From contig CAWGDC010000001.1 in the NCBI GenBank assembly GCA_963821325.1, positions 620,001-684,000 of the forward strand: DNA of 64,000 nucleotides. Reading direction: 5' to 3'. Origin of the DNA: PALSA-555 sp963821325 (GTDB lineage: Bacteria; Actinomycetota; Acidimicrobiia; IMCC26256; PALSA-555). Made by a program: the position numbers and the translations under genes. Of this stretch, positions 1 to 11,905 are shown piece after piece; within the stretch, counting starts at the first letter, position 1, and each line of letters starts with the position of its first letter. Under the pieces are notes generated by a model that made no database searches, had not been told where the DNA came from, and saw only the letters and a program-made list of their open reading frames with translations.

Positions 1-154
1 CCATCATCGTCCCCTGGGTCGTTGCCCGGATCGTAGCGGCCACCCGCCGGCGGGCTGGGCCCAGTCCGGTCCGCACGGCCGCGCGGATCGAGGTCGGTAT
101 CCTCGACGTCGCGGCTCGGCGCGCCGGCGCGGTCGTGTCGCTGCGAGGACCAGG

Positions 155-851
155 ATGCGGACCCACCACGTCGAGCGGCACCGGTATGCGCGGGTCGGGT
201 GGCTGCGTGCCGCGGTGCTCGGCGCCAACGACGGCATCGTGTCGGTGGCAAGCATCCTCATCGGGGTCGCAGCCGCGACGTCGGCGCGCAACCAGGTTGC
301 GGTCGCGGGCGCGGCGGCGCTCGCCGCGGGCGCCATGGCGATGGGGGTCGGCGAGTTCGTCTCGGTGAGCTCGCAGCGCGACACCGAACGGGCCGACATC
401 GCGCGGGAGCGACGCGAGATCCTGCTGAACCCCGATCTGGAGCTCACCGAGCTGCAGGAGATCTACCAGCGACGTGGGCTCGACGAGGCGCTCGCCCGTC
501 AGGTGGCGCAGCGGCTGATGGACGCCGACCCGCTGGGCGCGCACCTGCGCGACGAGCTCGGCATGACCGGCGCGGGGCTCGCCACGCCGATGCAGGCGGC
601 GCTGAGCTCGGCGGTGAGCTTCTCGTCGGGCGCGGCGATCCCGCTCGCGGCGGCCATCGCGGTGCCGAGCGCCGCGCGGGTGCCGGTGGTCGCGGCGCTG
701 GCGATGCTGCTGCTCGCCGCGCACCGGTGCGCTCGGGGGACGCTTCGGCGGCGCGCCCCTGCGGCGGGCGACGCTGCGCGTCCTGGCGGGCGGGCTCATC
801 GCCATGCTCGTCACCTTCGCGATCGGCACGCTGGTGGGCGCCACGGTCTGA
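155..851 (+). CDS. VIT1/CCC1-family transporter (frameshifted)
   Basis: This gene encodes a vacuolar-iron-transporter (VIT/CCC1) family membrane protein, predicted to move Fe2+ or Mn2+ across the membrane. The first third reads LGANDGIVSVASILIGVAAA, the typical first transmembrane segment, followed by GVGEFVSVSSQRDTE, the hallmark of the family, and an acidic cytoplasmic stretch ending in a glycine/alanine-rich membrane region. Reading frame 1 is lost near 720-730. Another frame then gives GALGGRFGG and a final hydrophobic segment ending at TGA 849-851, exactly the expected C-terminus. One base indel therefore breaks the reading, giving about 231 residues when repaired. GAGGACCAGG just before the ATG can serve as ribosome binding site. 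It is followed after 187 bp by a convergent P-type ATPase gene. The metal specificity cannot be read from sequence alone. Confidence 0.8.
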
Positions 852-1038
852 CCCGTCCGGTCGGCCTCGGCGCCCGAGCGTCTGGCTCCATCCGCGGCGA
901 CGCCCTCGGCCCGGTGACGCTGCCGCTCATCGCCGCCGTCGCGTCGATCGGCCAGCGGTGTGGTTCGTCGCCGCGAGGGCCGATCGACTCCCCACCGCGT
1001 CGCCGCCCCAATCCTCCGGGCCGCGGACCGCGGACCGA

Positions 1039-3501
<2,463 letters not shown>

Positions 3502-3612
3502 CGAGTGGACGGTAGCCGAGGCTCAACGGAACCCGGCGCGACCGCACCGATCGCTCGTCGACGCACCGGACGACGCGGGCGCTGGACACGTCGCCGATGT
3601 CGGTTGCGCCAA

Positions 3613-4011
3613 TCAGCGCGGCGGCGCGGGCTCGCCCGCCGCGCGGCGCTGGAAGCGGGTGCCGCCGGCGAGCTCGTACACGTGCCCGTCGGGCGCGCGG
3701 AAGTGCACCCAGGCGCTCTCGCCGAGGTCGACGACGGGTCCGAGCAGCTCGACGCCAGCCGCGGCGAGCTCGGCGGCGCCGGCCTCGACGTCGTCGACGA
3801 GGAAGCCGACGACGGGCGCGTCGAAGTACGGCTCCCCGTGCGGTCCCCCGGCGTCGAACACCTCGAAGTGGTCGCCGTCGGTGAGCTCGTAGACCGTCAT
3901 CCCGTCGGTCTCCTCCGCGACGCGGAGTCCGAGGACGTCGCGCGCGAACGTCGTCATGGCCGAGTACGAGCCGGTGCGCGTCCCGGCCCAGGCGATCGCG
4001 CGTGGTTGCAT
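3613..4011 (-). CDS. VOC/glyoxalase-fold protein
   Basis: A 132-residue protein of the vicinal oxygen chelate (glyoxalase/bleomycin resistance) fold. The N-terminal half has the TGSYSAMTTFARDVLGLRV pattern, in which the strand-helix-strand element aligns a substrate with the metal site. The C-terminal half has VGFLVDDVEAGAAELAAAGVE and ends with FRAPDGHVYELAG, the usual final strand carrying the last metal-ligand Glu. I set the start at ATG 4011, since the longer frame upstream lies inside dnaE2 on another frame. It lies 15 bp downstream of dnaE2 on the same strand and could be co-transcribed. VOC proteins cover lyases, dioxygenases and resistance proteins, so the substrate is unknown. Confidence 0.75.
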   Translation of the reverse strand: MQPRAIAWAGTRTGSYSAMTTFARDVLGLRVAEETDGMTVYELTDGDHFEVFDAGGPHGEPYFDAPVVGFLVDDVEAGAAELAAAGVELLGPVVDLGESAWVHFRAPDGHVYELAGGTRFQRRAAGEPAPPR

Positions 4012-4025
4012 CCGTCGAGTCTGGC

Positions 4026-7000
4026 CTAGTGGAAGTCGCGGGACCGGAGATGGGCCGCGGGGGTGAGCGACAGGGCCTCGACGTGCTGGGCCAAGAGGTT
4101 GATGACCCCCTGCTCGCGCTCGAGACGACCACGGATGCGCAAGGCCGGCGCGGTGCGAGCCACCCGCCGGTACCGCTCCCACACGGTCGGGATGCAGATC
4201 ACGTTGATGAGGCCGGTCTCGTCCTCGAGGTTGAGGAAGACAACCCCGTGGGCGGTCTCGGGCTGCTGGCGGTGGGTGACGACCCCGGCGACCTCGACGG
4301 TCGCCCGGTCGGGTCGGTCGCGCAGCGCCTCGGCGGTGAGCACCCCGGCGGCGGCGAGCGCGGGTCGGACGAACTCGGTGGGGTGGCGGGCCGCCGACAT
4401 CCCCGTCGAGCGGAGATCGGCCGCGGTGGATTCCAGCTCGCTCATCCCGGGCAGCGGGGGTGCCTCGATCCCGGTGACGACGCCGGGCAGGGTGTCGTGG
4501 CGGGCGTCGCGCAAGCCACCGGCGGCCCACAGCCCGGCCCGTCGGGTGACGCCGAAGCCGGTGAACGCGCCGGCGGTCGACAGCAATTCGAGGGCGTCGA
4601 CGGTCGCGCCGGTGCGGCGGGTGAAGTCCTCGAGGTCGGTGAAGGGCCGCTCGGCGCGGGCCTCGTCGATCCGGTCCAGGAGCCGGTCGCTCAACCCACG
4701 GACGTAGCGCAGCCCGATCCGCATGGCGTGCGTGGAGGCGTCGGCGTGCCAGCCGGGACGGGGGTAGCCGACCGGGCCAGCGTCCAGGGTGCGGGCCTCG
4801 AGGGTGCAGTCGCGCCGGGAGGCGTGCACGCACGGGGGGAGGACCTGCACCCCGTGCCGGATCGCGTCGCGCACGAGGGTGTGCGGCGAGTAGAAGCCCA
4901 TCGGCTGCGCGTTCAGCAGCGCGCACGCGAACGGGGCCGGGTAGCGCCGCTTGAGCCAGGCGCTGGCGTAGACCAGGTAGGCGAAGCTCACCGAGTGGCT
5001 CTCGGGGAAGCCGAAGTCGGCGAACGCCTCCAGCTTGTGGGCGATCTCGTCGGCGGTCTCGCCGGTGATCCCCCGCTCGGCCATGCCGAGCAGGAGCCGC
5101 TCTCGCATCGCCGCCATCCGCTGCCGGGAGCGCTTCGAGCCCATCGCCTGGCGGAGCCGGTCGGCTTCGCCGGGGGTGAACCCGGCGGCGTCGATGGCGA
5201 TCTGCATGAGCTGCTCCTGGAAGAGCGGCACCCCGAGCGTCTTCTGCAGGCACGACTCGAGCGCCGGGTGGGGGTACGTGACCGGCTCCTCGCCGCTGCG
5301 GCGCCGCAAGTAGGGGTGCACCGAGCCGCCCTGGATCGGCCCGGGGCGGATCAGCGCCACCTCGATGACGAGGTCATAGAAGGTGCGGGGTCGCAGCCGC
5401 GGGAGCGTCGCCATCTGGGCTCGGCTCTCGACCTGGAACACACCGACGGTGTCCGCCGCGCAGAGCAGGTCATAGACCTCGTCTTCTTGGGGGATGGTGG
5501 CGAGATCGACGTCGGTGTCCTCGTGCTCGCGCACCAGATCGACGGCGAGGTGCAACACGGTGAGCATGCCGAGCCCGAGCAGGTCGAACTTCACCAGCCC
5601 GGCGGCCGCGCAGTCGTCCTTGTCCCACTGGAGCACCGAGCGGTTCTCCATGCGGGCCCACTCGACGGGGCAGAACTCGACGAGGGGGCGGTCGGCCATG
5701 ACCATCCCGCCGGAGTGGATGCCGAGGTGGCGTGGGTAGTCGAGGACCTGGCGGGCGAGGTCGAGCACCAGCGCGGGGACGGGCGGCCCGTCGGGTGAGG
5801 CCGTGACGTCGTCGAACGCCTCGTCGCGGGACCGCCACCGGTCGACCCATTTCGTGATCGCGTCGGCGTGCCCGGGGGACAGCCCGACCGCCTTGGCCAT
5901 CTCGCGCAGCGCCGAGCGGGGCCGGTAGGTGATGACGTTGGCGACCTGCGCGGCCCGGTCGCGCCCGTACCGCTCGTAGAGGAACTGGATCACCTCCTCG
6001 CGTCGCTGATGCTCGATGTCGAGGTCGATGTCGGGGGGGCCGTCACGCTCGGGGGACAGGAACCGCTCGAAGAGCAGGCCGAGCGCGACCGCGTCGGCTT
6101 TCGTGATCCCGAGCGCGTAGCAGACCGCGCTGTTCGCGGCGCTGCCCCGGCCCTGGCAGTAGATGTCGTGCTCCGCGCAGAACGACACGATCTCGACGAG
6201 CAGCAGGAAGTAGCCGGGGAAGTGCAGCTGCTCGATCACGTCGAGCTCGTAGGCGAGCTGACGCATCGCCTGGGCGTGCTGCGGGTGACTCGGCGGGTAG
6301 CGCAGCGCGGCGCCTCGCCGGGTGAGCTCGCGCAGCCACGACATGTCGCTGTGACCGGGTGGGACGTCGAGGTCGGGGAGATCGGGGGCGGCGAGGCGCA
6401 GGTCGAAGGCGCACCGTCGCGCGACGTCGAGCGTCCGCTCGACCGCGCCGGGCCACCGGGCGAACCGGCGGGCCTGCTCCGCGGGGCGGCGCAGCTGGGC
6501 GAGCGGGGACGCGGGCAGCCAGCCGTCGATCTCGTCGAGGGAGCGTCGGGCGCGGATGGCGGCGAGCGCGGTGGCGAGCGGTCGATGCTGGGCCGTCGCG
6601 TAGTGGACGTTGTTCGTGGCGACGACCTCGACGCCGACGCGGGCGGCGAGCGCGGCGAGGGCGTCGTTGCGGTGCCGGTCGAGCGGGTCTCCGTGGTCCC
6701 AGAGCTCGACGAGCACCCGGTCCCGCCCGAACGCGGCGACGAGGCGCTCGAGGGCCCGACGGGCCGCGGCCGGGCCGTCGGAGAGCAGCGCGCCGGGCAC
6801 GGCGCCTTTGCGACAGCCGGTCAGGACCATCCAGGCGTCGTTCGTGCCGCTGACCCGGCCCCCGCTGGCGTGCACCCCGACGCGGGCCGCGTCGGCCAGA
6901 CCGGCGAGCGTGAAGCGGGGCGCGCCCTTCTCCCCGGCGAGCTGCCCCTCGCTGATCGCCCGGGCGAGGCGGGCATGCCCGCGGGGCCCCTCGGCCAGCA

Positions 7001-7263
7001 CCACGAGATGCTCGCCGGGCGGGTCGGCGACGCCGTTCGGCGGCGGGCCGCCCTCCGAGGGTGAGCTCGGCGCCGAAGACCGTCGGGAGGTCGACCTCGG
7101 CCGCGGCCGCCGCGAAGCGGACGATGCCGTAGAGGCCGTCGTGGTCGGTGACGGCCAGGGCGGCGAGGCCGAGGCGGGTCGCCTCGTCGACGAGCTCCTC
7201 GGGGTGGCTCGCCCCGTCGAGGAACGAGAAGTTGGTGTGGCAATGCAGCTCGGCGTAGGACAC
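4026..7263 (-). CDS. dnaE2: Error-prone DNA polymerase DnaE2 (frameshifted near 7050)
   Basis: DnaE2 is the catalytic polymerase of the actinobacterial mutasome and performs SOS-induced translesion synthesis with ImuA and ImuB. The N-terminal PHP domain begins AELHCHTNFSFLDGAS and includes AVTDHDGLYG. The polymerase palm has GRGSAANSAVCYALG and the catalytic PDIDLDIEHQRR. The C-terminal OB domain has FLNLEDETGLINVI. The start is GTG 7263 (VSYAELHC). The first 70 or so residues are in a different frame from the rest; the change lies near 7045-7060, in a G/C run. Total length is about 1,079 codons, normal for DnaE2. A perfect LexA box stands 38 bp upstream of the start. The frame change most likely reflects a single-base indel in the data. 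Confidence 0.93.
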
Positions 7264-7300
7264 GGCGAGACCTCCACCCACCCGGGGAGGCGACGCTAGC

Positions 7301-7312
7301 GAACGTACGTTC
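7301..7312 (-). promoter_or_regulatory. SOS (LexA) box upstream of dnaE2
   Basis: GAACGTACGTTC is a perfect match to the GAAC-N4-GTTC operator bound by actinobacterial LexA and is flanked by a C on the left and GA on the right. It lies 38 bp before the GTG start of dnaE2, so LexA bound here would block its transcription until DNA damage. A second box of the same design precedes imuA at 11862, so the two halves of the mutasome should be induced together. Confidence 0.85.
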
Positions 7313-7345
7313 GATACGCCAAAGAGGCCTGGTCGGGCCGGGGGA

Positions 7346-7492
7346 ATGAGGGGGCGCCTCCAGGCCGCGCTGCTCCCCCACGGCGCCACCCTGAACGGCG
7401 GCGACGTCGTCTCGCTGGCCATCTGGGGCCTCGTCGGCCTCGTGGTGTCGGTCCGCACCTTCCGCTGGGAGCCCCAAGCCGCCCGGACCTGA
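7346..7492 (+). pseudogene. C-terminal remnant of an ABC-2 type permease
   Basis: A 48-residue open frame runs from ATG 7346 to TGA 7492. It contains ALLPHGATLNGGDVVSLAIW and a hydrophobic GLVGLVVSV, ending with RTFRWEPQ. This is the usual last transmembrane helix and tail of ABC-2 family drug/antibiotic exporter permeases, where the protein ends in ...RTFRWEP. There is no ATPase gene and no upstream permease sequence; the DNA directly before it is the dnaE2 promoter. It therefore looks like the surviving 3' end of a deleted transporter gene. A chance match of a short hydrophobic ORF is possible but less likely given the ending. Confidence 0.5.
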
Positions 7493-7593
7493 CCCCCAGC
7501 CGCCGCCCGGGCGCTTCATCCAGCGATAATGACCACGGTCAGTTTCCTTGACAGAGGCGGCGTAGGCCTGGAGGCAGACCCGAGGAGGCCGTC

Positions 7594-8493
7594 ATGAGCA
7601 TCACCCCGAACCCCACCCCCGAGCCGGAGCGCCCCACCGACCGGCCGATGGACCGGCCCACCAAGAGCGGCGTGGCCATCGGGCTGTTCACCGTCGCCGC
7701 GCTCGTCATCGCCCTCGTCACCCGCGGGGCCGGCGTCGTGGGCCTCGCGGTGCTCTTCCTCATCTTCGTGCCGCTGGAGAAGCTCTTCGCCCTCCGGCCC
7801 CAGAAGGTGTTCCGCCGCGGGTTTCTCACCGACCTGACCCACCTGCTCGTCGACAACCTGCTCATCACCGTCGGGCTGCTCGCCGCGATCGTCGTGGCGC
7901 TCATCCCGTTCTTCTGGCTGCGTCGCCTCGACGTCGTCGGCGGCCTCCCCACCGCGGCGTCGATCACGCTGGCCGTGCTCATCACCCTGTTCGGTCAGTA
8001 CTGGGCGCACCGGGCCACCCACCAGGTGCCGCTGCTGTGGCGGTTCCACTCGGTGCACCACAGCATCGAGGACATGGACTGGCTGGCGTCGGCCCGGCTG
8101 CACCCGATCGACCAGGTCTTCACGCACGGCGCGGTCGTCATCCCGCTGTTCCTGCTCGGCTACGGCGGCAACGTGTTCGGCGGCGTCGTGGTGTTCTTCA
8201 CGCTGCTCGCGCTGTTCCAGCACGCCAACGTGCGGCTGCGCTTCCCGGTCCTGCGGTGGGTCATCAACACCCCCGAGTGGCACCACTGGCATCACGCCCT
8301 CGACCGCGAGGCGATCAACACGAACTTCGGGACGCCGGTCATCGACAAGCTGTTCGGCACCGCGTACATGCCGAAGGGCAAGGTGCCAACCGGGTTCGGG
8401 ACGGTCGAGCCCGTCCCGCCCGTGAGCTGGAGCCGCCAGATGGCCTACCCGTTCACTCGGGCGGCTCGGACGGGGCGGGCGTCGGGGCAGTAG
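7594..8493 (+). CDS. Sterol desaturase / fatty acid hydroxylase family protein
   Basis: A 299-residue integral membrane di-iron enzyme of the sterol desaturase/fatty acid hydroxylase superfamily, predicted to hydroxylate or desaturate a lipid. Three to four N-terminal hydrophobic segments are followed by the characteristic histidine boxes HRATH (about residue 148), HSVHH (about 155) and WHHWHH (about 230), plus an additional HANVR. The histidines bind the di-iron centre on the cytoplasmic face. The gene starts at ATG 7594 behind GAGGAGG. It ends at TAG 8493, overlapping the convergent TetR gene by 41 bp. The TetR protein is a candidate regulator. The lipid substrate is unknown. Confidence 0.85.
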   Translation: MSITPNPTPEPERPTDRPMDRPTKSGVAIGLFTVAALVIALVTRGAGVVGLAVLFLIFVPLEKLFALRPQKVFRRGFLTDLTHLLVDNLLITVGLLAAIVVALIPFFWLRRLDVVGGLPTAASITLAVLITLFGQYWAHRATHQVPLLWRFHSVHHSIEDMDWLASARLHPIDQVFTHGAVVIPLFLLGYGGNVFGGVVVFFTLLALFQHANVRLRFPVLRWVINTPEWHHWHHALDREAINTNFGTPVIDKLFGTAYMPKGKVPTGFGTVEPVPPVSWSRQMAYPFTRAARTGRASGQ

Positions 8494-9175
8494 TACCCGG
8501 CCACGGTGCGAGCCGGGTGAGCCCGGCGCCGTGGACGACGAGCTGGACTCGGCGCCAGAGGGTCTCCTCGAGGGTGAGGGGCCCGACGGCGCCGACGGCC
8601 CAGAAGAGCGTCCCCTGCAGGAGCGTCCAGTTCGTGATCGCGCCGAGCTCCGCCGGGTGGAACGTCGCCGGGAGCTCGCCTCGGGTGATCGCGGTGGCGT
8701 AGGCGCGGGCGTAGACGTCGCGGAGCTCCGGTCGGCCGTCGACGGGCCGGGCCCGGCGCGACGCCCGCAGCACCTCCATCGTCGCCCGGCCCACCAGGTC
8801 GCGGGGCGCGTACCGCTGACCCTCGGCGAGGACAGCCACCGCGGTGGCGAGCACGTCGAGCACCGGGGCGTCCTCGGCGAGCCGGGCATCGATCGCGGCG
8901 GCCACCGCCTCGGCGCCACCGGCGGCGACGAGGTCGACGAGCAGGTGCTCCTTCGCCGGGAAGTGGTAGAAGAACGTCCCCTTCGACACGCCGGCCCGCG
9001 CGCAGATGTCGCTCACCGCGACCGCGTCGTAGCCCCGCTCTCGCCACAGCGTCGACGCGGCGTCGAGCAGCGCCTGCCGGGTCCGGTCGGCACGGGGCTG
9101 GCGGGCCCGGCTGGTGCGGGCAGCCTCTTGGGCGGCCACGGGCTCCTCCTCGTCACCCCACCCGGTCGGCCTCAT
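8453..9175 (-). CDS. TetR-family transcriptional regulator
   Basis: A 240-residue regulator with an N-terminal TetR DNA-binding domain: ADRTRQALLDAASTLWRERG, then VSDICARAGVSKGTFFYHFP at about residues 55-75, the recognition helix-turn-helix. The C-terminal ligand-binding half is alpha-helical and not assignable to a ligand. I chose ATG 9175 (MRPTGWGD) rather than the TTG 18 bp upstream. It is convergent with the sterol-desaturase-like gene, whose last 41 bp it overlaps. An inverted repeat just upstream (9187-9201) is a likely self-operator. The nitroreductase-like gene is divergent about 95 bp away and could share regulation. Confidence 0.88.
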   Translation of the reverse strand: MRPTGWGDEEEPVAAQEAARTSRARQPRADRTRQALLDAASTLWRERGYDAVAVSDICARAGVSKGTFFYHFPAKEHLLVDLVAAGGAEAVAAAIDARLAEDAPVLDVLATAVAVLAEGQRYAPRDLVGRATMEVLRASRRARPVDGRPELRDVYARAYATAITRGELPATFHPAELGAITNWTLLQGTLFWAVGAVGPLTLEETLWRRVQLVVHGAGLTRLAPWPGTTAPTPAPSEPPE

Positions 9176-9186
9176 CGGAGACCTCA

Positions 9187-9201
9187 GACACAACGCGTGT
9201 C
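9187..9201. promoter_or_regulatory. Candidate TetR operator
   Basis: GACAC-AACGC-GTGTC is a perfect 5-bp inverted repeat with a 5-bp spacer, 11 bp before the chosen start of the TetR gene and between two divergent genes. Position and symmetry fit an autoregulatory operator, but arms this short can occur by chance in GC-rich DNA. Confidence 0.4.
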
Positions 9202-9269
9202 AACGTTTAGCAGTCAGCCGCGAATTCGGCATCGTCGTCGCCTCCGGACCCTCGTGCCACGATCGGGTG

Positions 9270-9627
9270 ATGGACCCGCGGGGCGTGGCGAGCGACGACT
9301 TCTGCTACCTGACGACGCGGGGGCGGCGCAGTGGGCAGCCGCACGAGATCGAGATCTGGTTCGCCGTCGCGGGCGACACCTTCTATCTGCTGTCGGGGGG
9401 CGGCGAGTCGGCGGACTGGGTGCGCAACCTGCGCGCCGACCCGGCGGTGACGGTGCGGGTCGGTGACGCCGTGTCGGGCGGCGAGGCCCGGGTCGTGACG
9501 GTCGGCACCGAGGAGGCGGCGCACGCCCGCCGGCTGGTGTTCGAGAAGTATCAGCCCCGATACGACGGGGATCTGACGGGCTGGCGCGACAACGCGCTGG
9601 CCGGTCGCGATCAACGTTCAGTCGTAG
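9270..9627 (+). CDS. Deazaflavin (F420)-dependent nitroreductase-like protein (frameshifted at 3' end)
   Basis: A small split beta-barrel protein of the F420-dependent nitroreductase/Ddn superfamily (DUF385-type). It contains FCYLTTRGRRSGQPHEIEIW, the usual N-terminal signature, then VRNLRADPAVTVRVGD and a C-terminal W-R-D-N-A-L. The reading stays open far beyond the family's end unless one G is removed near 9600. It then reads LPVAINVQS followed by TAG 9625-9627, the expected ending, giving about 119 residues. The last 10 bp overlap convergent imuB. cofC at 37381 shows that the organism probably makes F420. The specific redox substrate is unknown. Confidence 0.78.
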
Positions 9628-11215
9628 ATCGCCTCGATGCCGGCCTGCCCGGCTTCGACGACGACGAGGCACGCGAGGTCGTTCGCCTCGCCGCGCGCCA
9701 CGACCTGCCAGAGGGCGCGCCGCCGCCGACAGACGCGATCCCACCAGCGCACGTCCTGCGCCCACGGTCCGGCCCACGCCACGATGGCGGCGGCCCCGGT
9801 CGGGCCGCCGACCAGCCGGGCTGGCGCGGCGGACGCCTCCCCCCGACCCGAGACCGTGACCGGCGTCCCGTCGGCGTCGAGCAGCGCGACCGGGAGCCGC
9901 GGCTCGAAGACCCGGGTGGGGACCGGACCGGGCACCGCGCCGGGCCAGCTCGGCCGGTCGGGTCCGACGCCGTCGTCGCGTGGCTCGCCCCACGGCACCC
10001 AGCGCACCCGCTCGGCGGGGGTGCGTCCCCCGCACGGCACGACGGTGACGGCCGCGTCCGGCCCGTGGGCCGCTTGGAGTCGGGTGATCGCCCGGTCGGC
10101 GCGGTCCGCGGCGGCGGGGTCACCGCCCCAGAAGCCGAGCTGCCGGCCGGTCGCGGGGACGAGCTGGTCGGGGCGGAGCCGCACGACGGTGAGCCCGCCG
10201 GTGACGTCGTCCTCGCGTCCGGTCCGGCCGGTGAGCCACCCGTCGAGCTGCCAGCGGACCCGGGTGACGAGCGCGGTCGCGGTGAGCGCGCCCTCGTGAC
10301 GCCAGCGGCGGGTCAGCCGCTCGCCGTGCTCGGTCTCGGCTTCGACGACGACTTGGGTGCAGGTCGTCCCGAGCGCGGCGAGCCGGTCGAGGAGCCGGTC
10401 GGCGAGGGCCTTCGCGGCGAACGCGGCCTCGTCGACCCGGGTGGCGGGCGGGTCGAGCTCGCAGGTCTCGACGAGCTCGGGGGGTGGCGGCGACGGCGGG
10501 GCGGCGTGCTCGTCGAGGCCCTGGGCGAGGCGGTGGGCGCGCGCGCCGGTGGGCCCGAAGCGGGCGAGCACCGCGGCGTGGGGCAGCTGGGCGAAGTCGC
10601 CGAGGCACCGCAATCCGAGCTCGGCGAGCAGCGCGGGCAGGTCGTCCGCCTCGAGGACCGCGACGGGCCACGGTGCGAGGAACGCAGGCGTGTCGCCCGG
10701 CGCGACGACCTGGGCGTCGCCGGGTGGCGCAGCGCGTGCCGCCAGCCGGGCGGCGAAGGGCCCGTCGGCGATGCCGACCCGCGCGTCGGGGAGGCCGCGC
10801 GGCGGCGACCGCGTCGAGGACGCGTCGGCTCAGGCCGTCGTCCCCCCCGAAGTAGCGGGACGGCCCCCGGGTCGGGAACGTGAGCGTCCCCGGCCGGTCC
10901 AGGACGATCCCGGGCGTGATCGACTCCGTGCGCGCGGGCGATCGTCTCGAAGGCCCGCGCCTCGGCCGCCAGGTCGGCGTCGCACACGACGAGCCCGGGG
11001 CAGCGGGCCTCCGCCTCGCGGCACGCAAACCCCGCCGCACCCCCTCCACCCGCGCCTCGCTCGACGCGGCCCGCACGAGCCGCCCGTGCGGGCCCGGCTC
11101 GACGACCGCGACGGGCTGTCCGACCCGGGTCGGGGTCCTCCCGTCGGGCCACGACGACCGGCCAGTCGGGGCACCACACCCCGAGCGTTCGCTCAGCCGG
11201 CGAGGACACCGACAC
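9618..11215 (-). CDS. imuB: ImuB, Y-family-like mutasome protein (several frameshifts)
   Basis: ImuB is a catalytically inactive Y-family polymerase relative that links DnaE2 and ImuA to the beta clamp during mutagenic repair. The N-terminus reads LGVWCPDWPVVVARRE; the next recognisable parts, in changing frames, are FACREAEARCPGLVVCDADL, then SRYFGGDDGLSRRVLDAVA, VGIADGPFAARLAAR and the long C-terminal half ending VVEAGQAGIEAIYD. At least four frame changes lie between about 10790 and 11160. GTG 11215 or 11209 is the start, overlapping the end of imuA (TGA 11193-11195), so translation is probably coupled. Repaired length is about 530 residues, normal for ImuB. The number of breaks in an otherwise intact sequence suggests data errors more than decay. 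Confidence 0.85.
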
Positions 11216-11847
11216 GTTCGCGGGTGCCGTGCTCGACGACTCGGACCCGCGGGGCTCGCGAGGTGAGGAGGCCGTGCCCGGCACCCAGCCCGGGCCACGG
11301 GCCCCCCTCGACCCGAAGCCGCGCCGTGGCACCGGCCGGCCAGCGGGTCGAGGGGCCGGTGAGGGCGACCAGCACCCCGCCGCGCTCCCGGGCACGGGCC
11401 TCGAGGCGCCGCGCGTCACCCACCCGCAGGGACCGCGGGACTTCCGCCACGACCAGGCTCATCCCGTCGAGCAGGACGTCGACCGTCGTGGCCCAGCGGG
11501 CGGGGGGGACCCGCCGGGCCACGACGAACCGATCGAGGGCGACCCCCGCCGCGGCGGCGGCCTCCCCGCCCAGCGTGCCCTCGAGATCGACCGCCGCCGC
11601 CCACTCCCCCACCCCGGTCGCGGCGGCGCACAGGGTCAGGGCCACGGACGTGGCCCCGCTCCCGGGCTCGCCGTCCACGACCGCGACGGAGCCGCGCACC
11701 AGACCCTCGGGCAACAGCTCGCTGCAGCGAGCCGGGGACGGCCAGCGCCCGCTCGCGTGCCAAGACGACCGGCCGGGCCCGGCCCCCGGCGTCGGCGAGC
11801 CGGGCCCGGGCATCCGGGTCCCGGGCGGGCAGGGCCACGAGCGCCAT
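11193..11847 (-). CDS. imuA: ImuA (RecA-like mutasome protein, frameshifted)
   Basis: A RecA-related accessory protein of the ImuA-ImuB-DnaE2 mutasome. It starts at ATG 11847 (MALVALPARDPDA) and runs 218 codons to TGA 11193. Recognisable parts are SELLPEGLVRGSVAVVDGEP, a Walker-A-like GEPGSGATS region in which the usual Lys-Thr is replaced, and a hydrophobic TTVDVLLDGMSLVVAEVP Walker-B-like strand. The frame changes near 11720. It sits directly upstream of imuB with a 23-bp overlap and is preceded by a LexA box 15 bp before the start. The degraded Walker A motif is usual for actinobacterial ImuA' proteins. Confidence 0.8.
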
Positions 11848-11861
11848 CCCCCCGGTATAGC

Positions 11862-11873
11862 GAACACCTGTTC
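11862..11873 (-). promoter_or_regulatory. SOS (LexA) box upstream of imuA-imuB
   Basis: GAACACCTGTTC fits the GAAC-N4-GTTC LexA operator and lies 15 bp before the imuA start, which places it over the likely promoter. It matches the box upstream of dnaE2 (7301), supporting coordinated DNA-damage induction of the mutasome. Confidence 0.85.
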
Positions 11874-11905
11874 GATACAGCAAGTGGGGCCCGGGGAGGG
11901 TGGGT

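Noticed and set aside
1..154. Possible 3' end of an upstream gene
   Set aside because: Short open stretches exist in two frames but neither gives a recognisable C-terminus.
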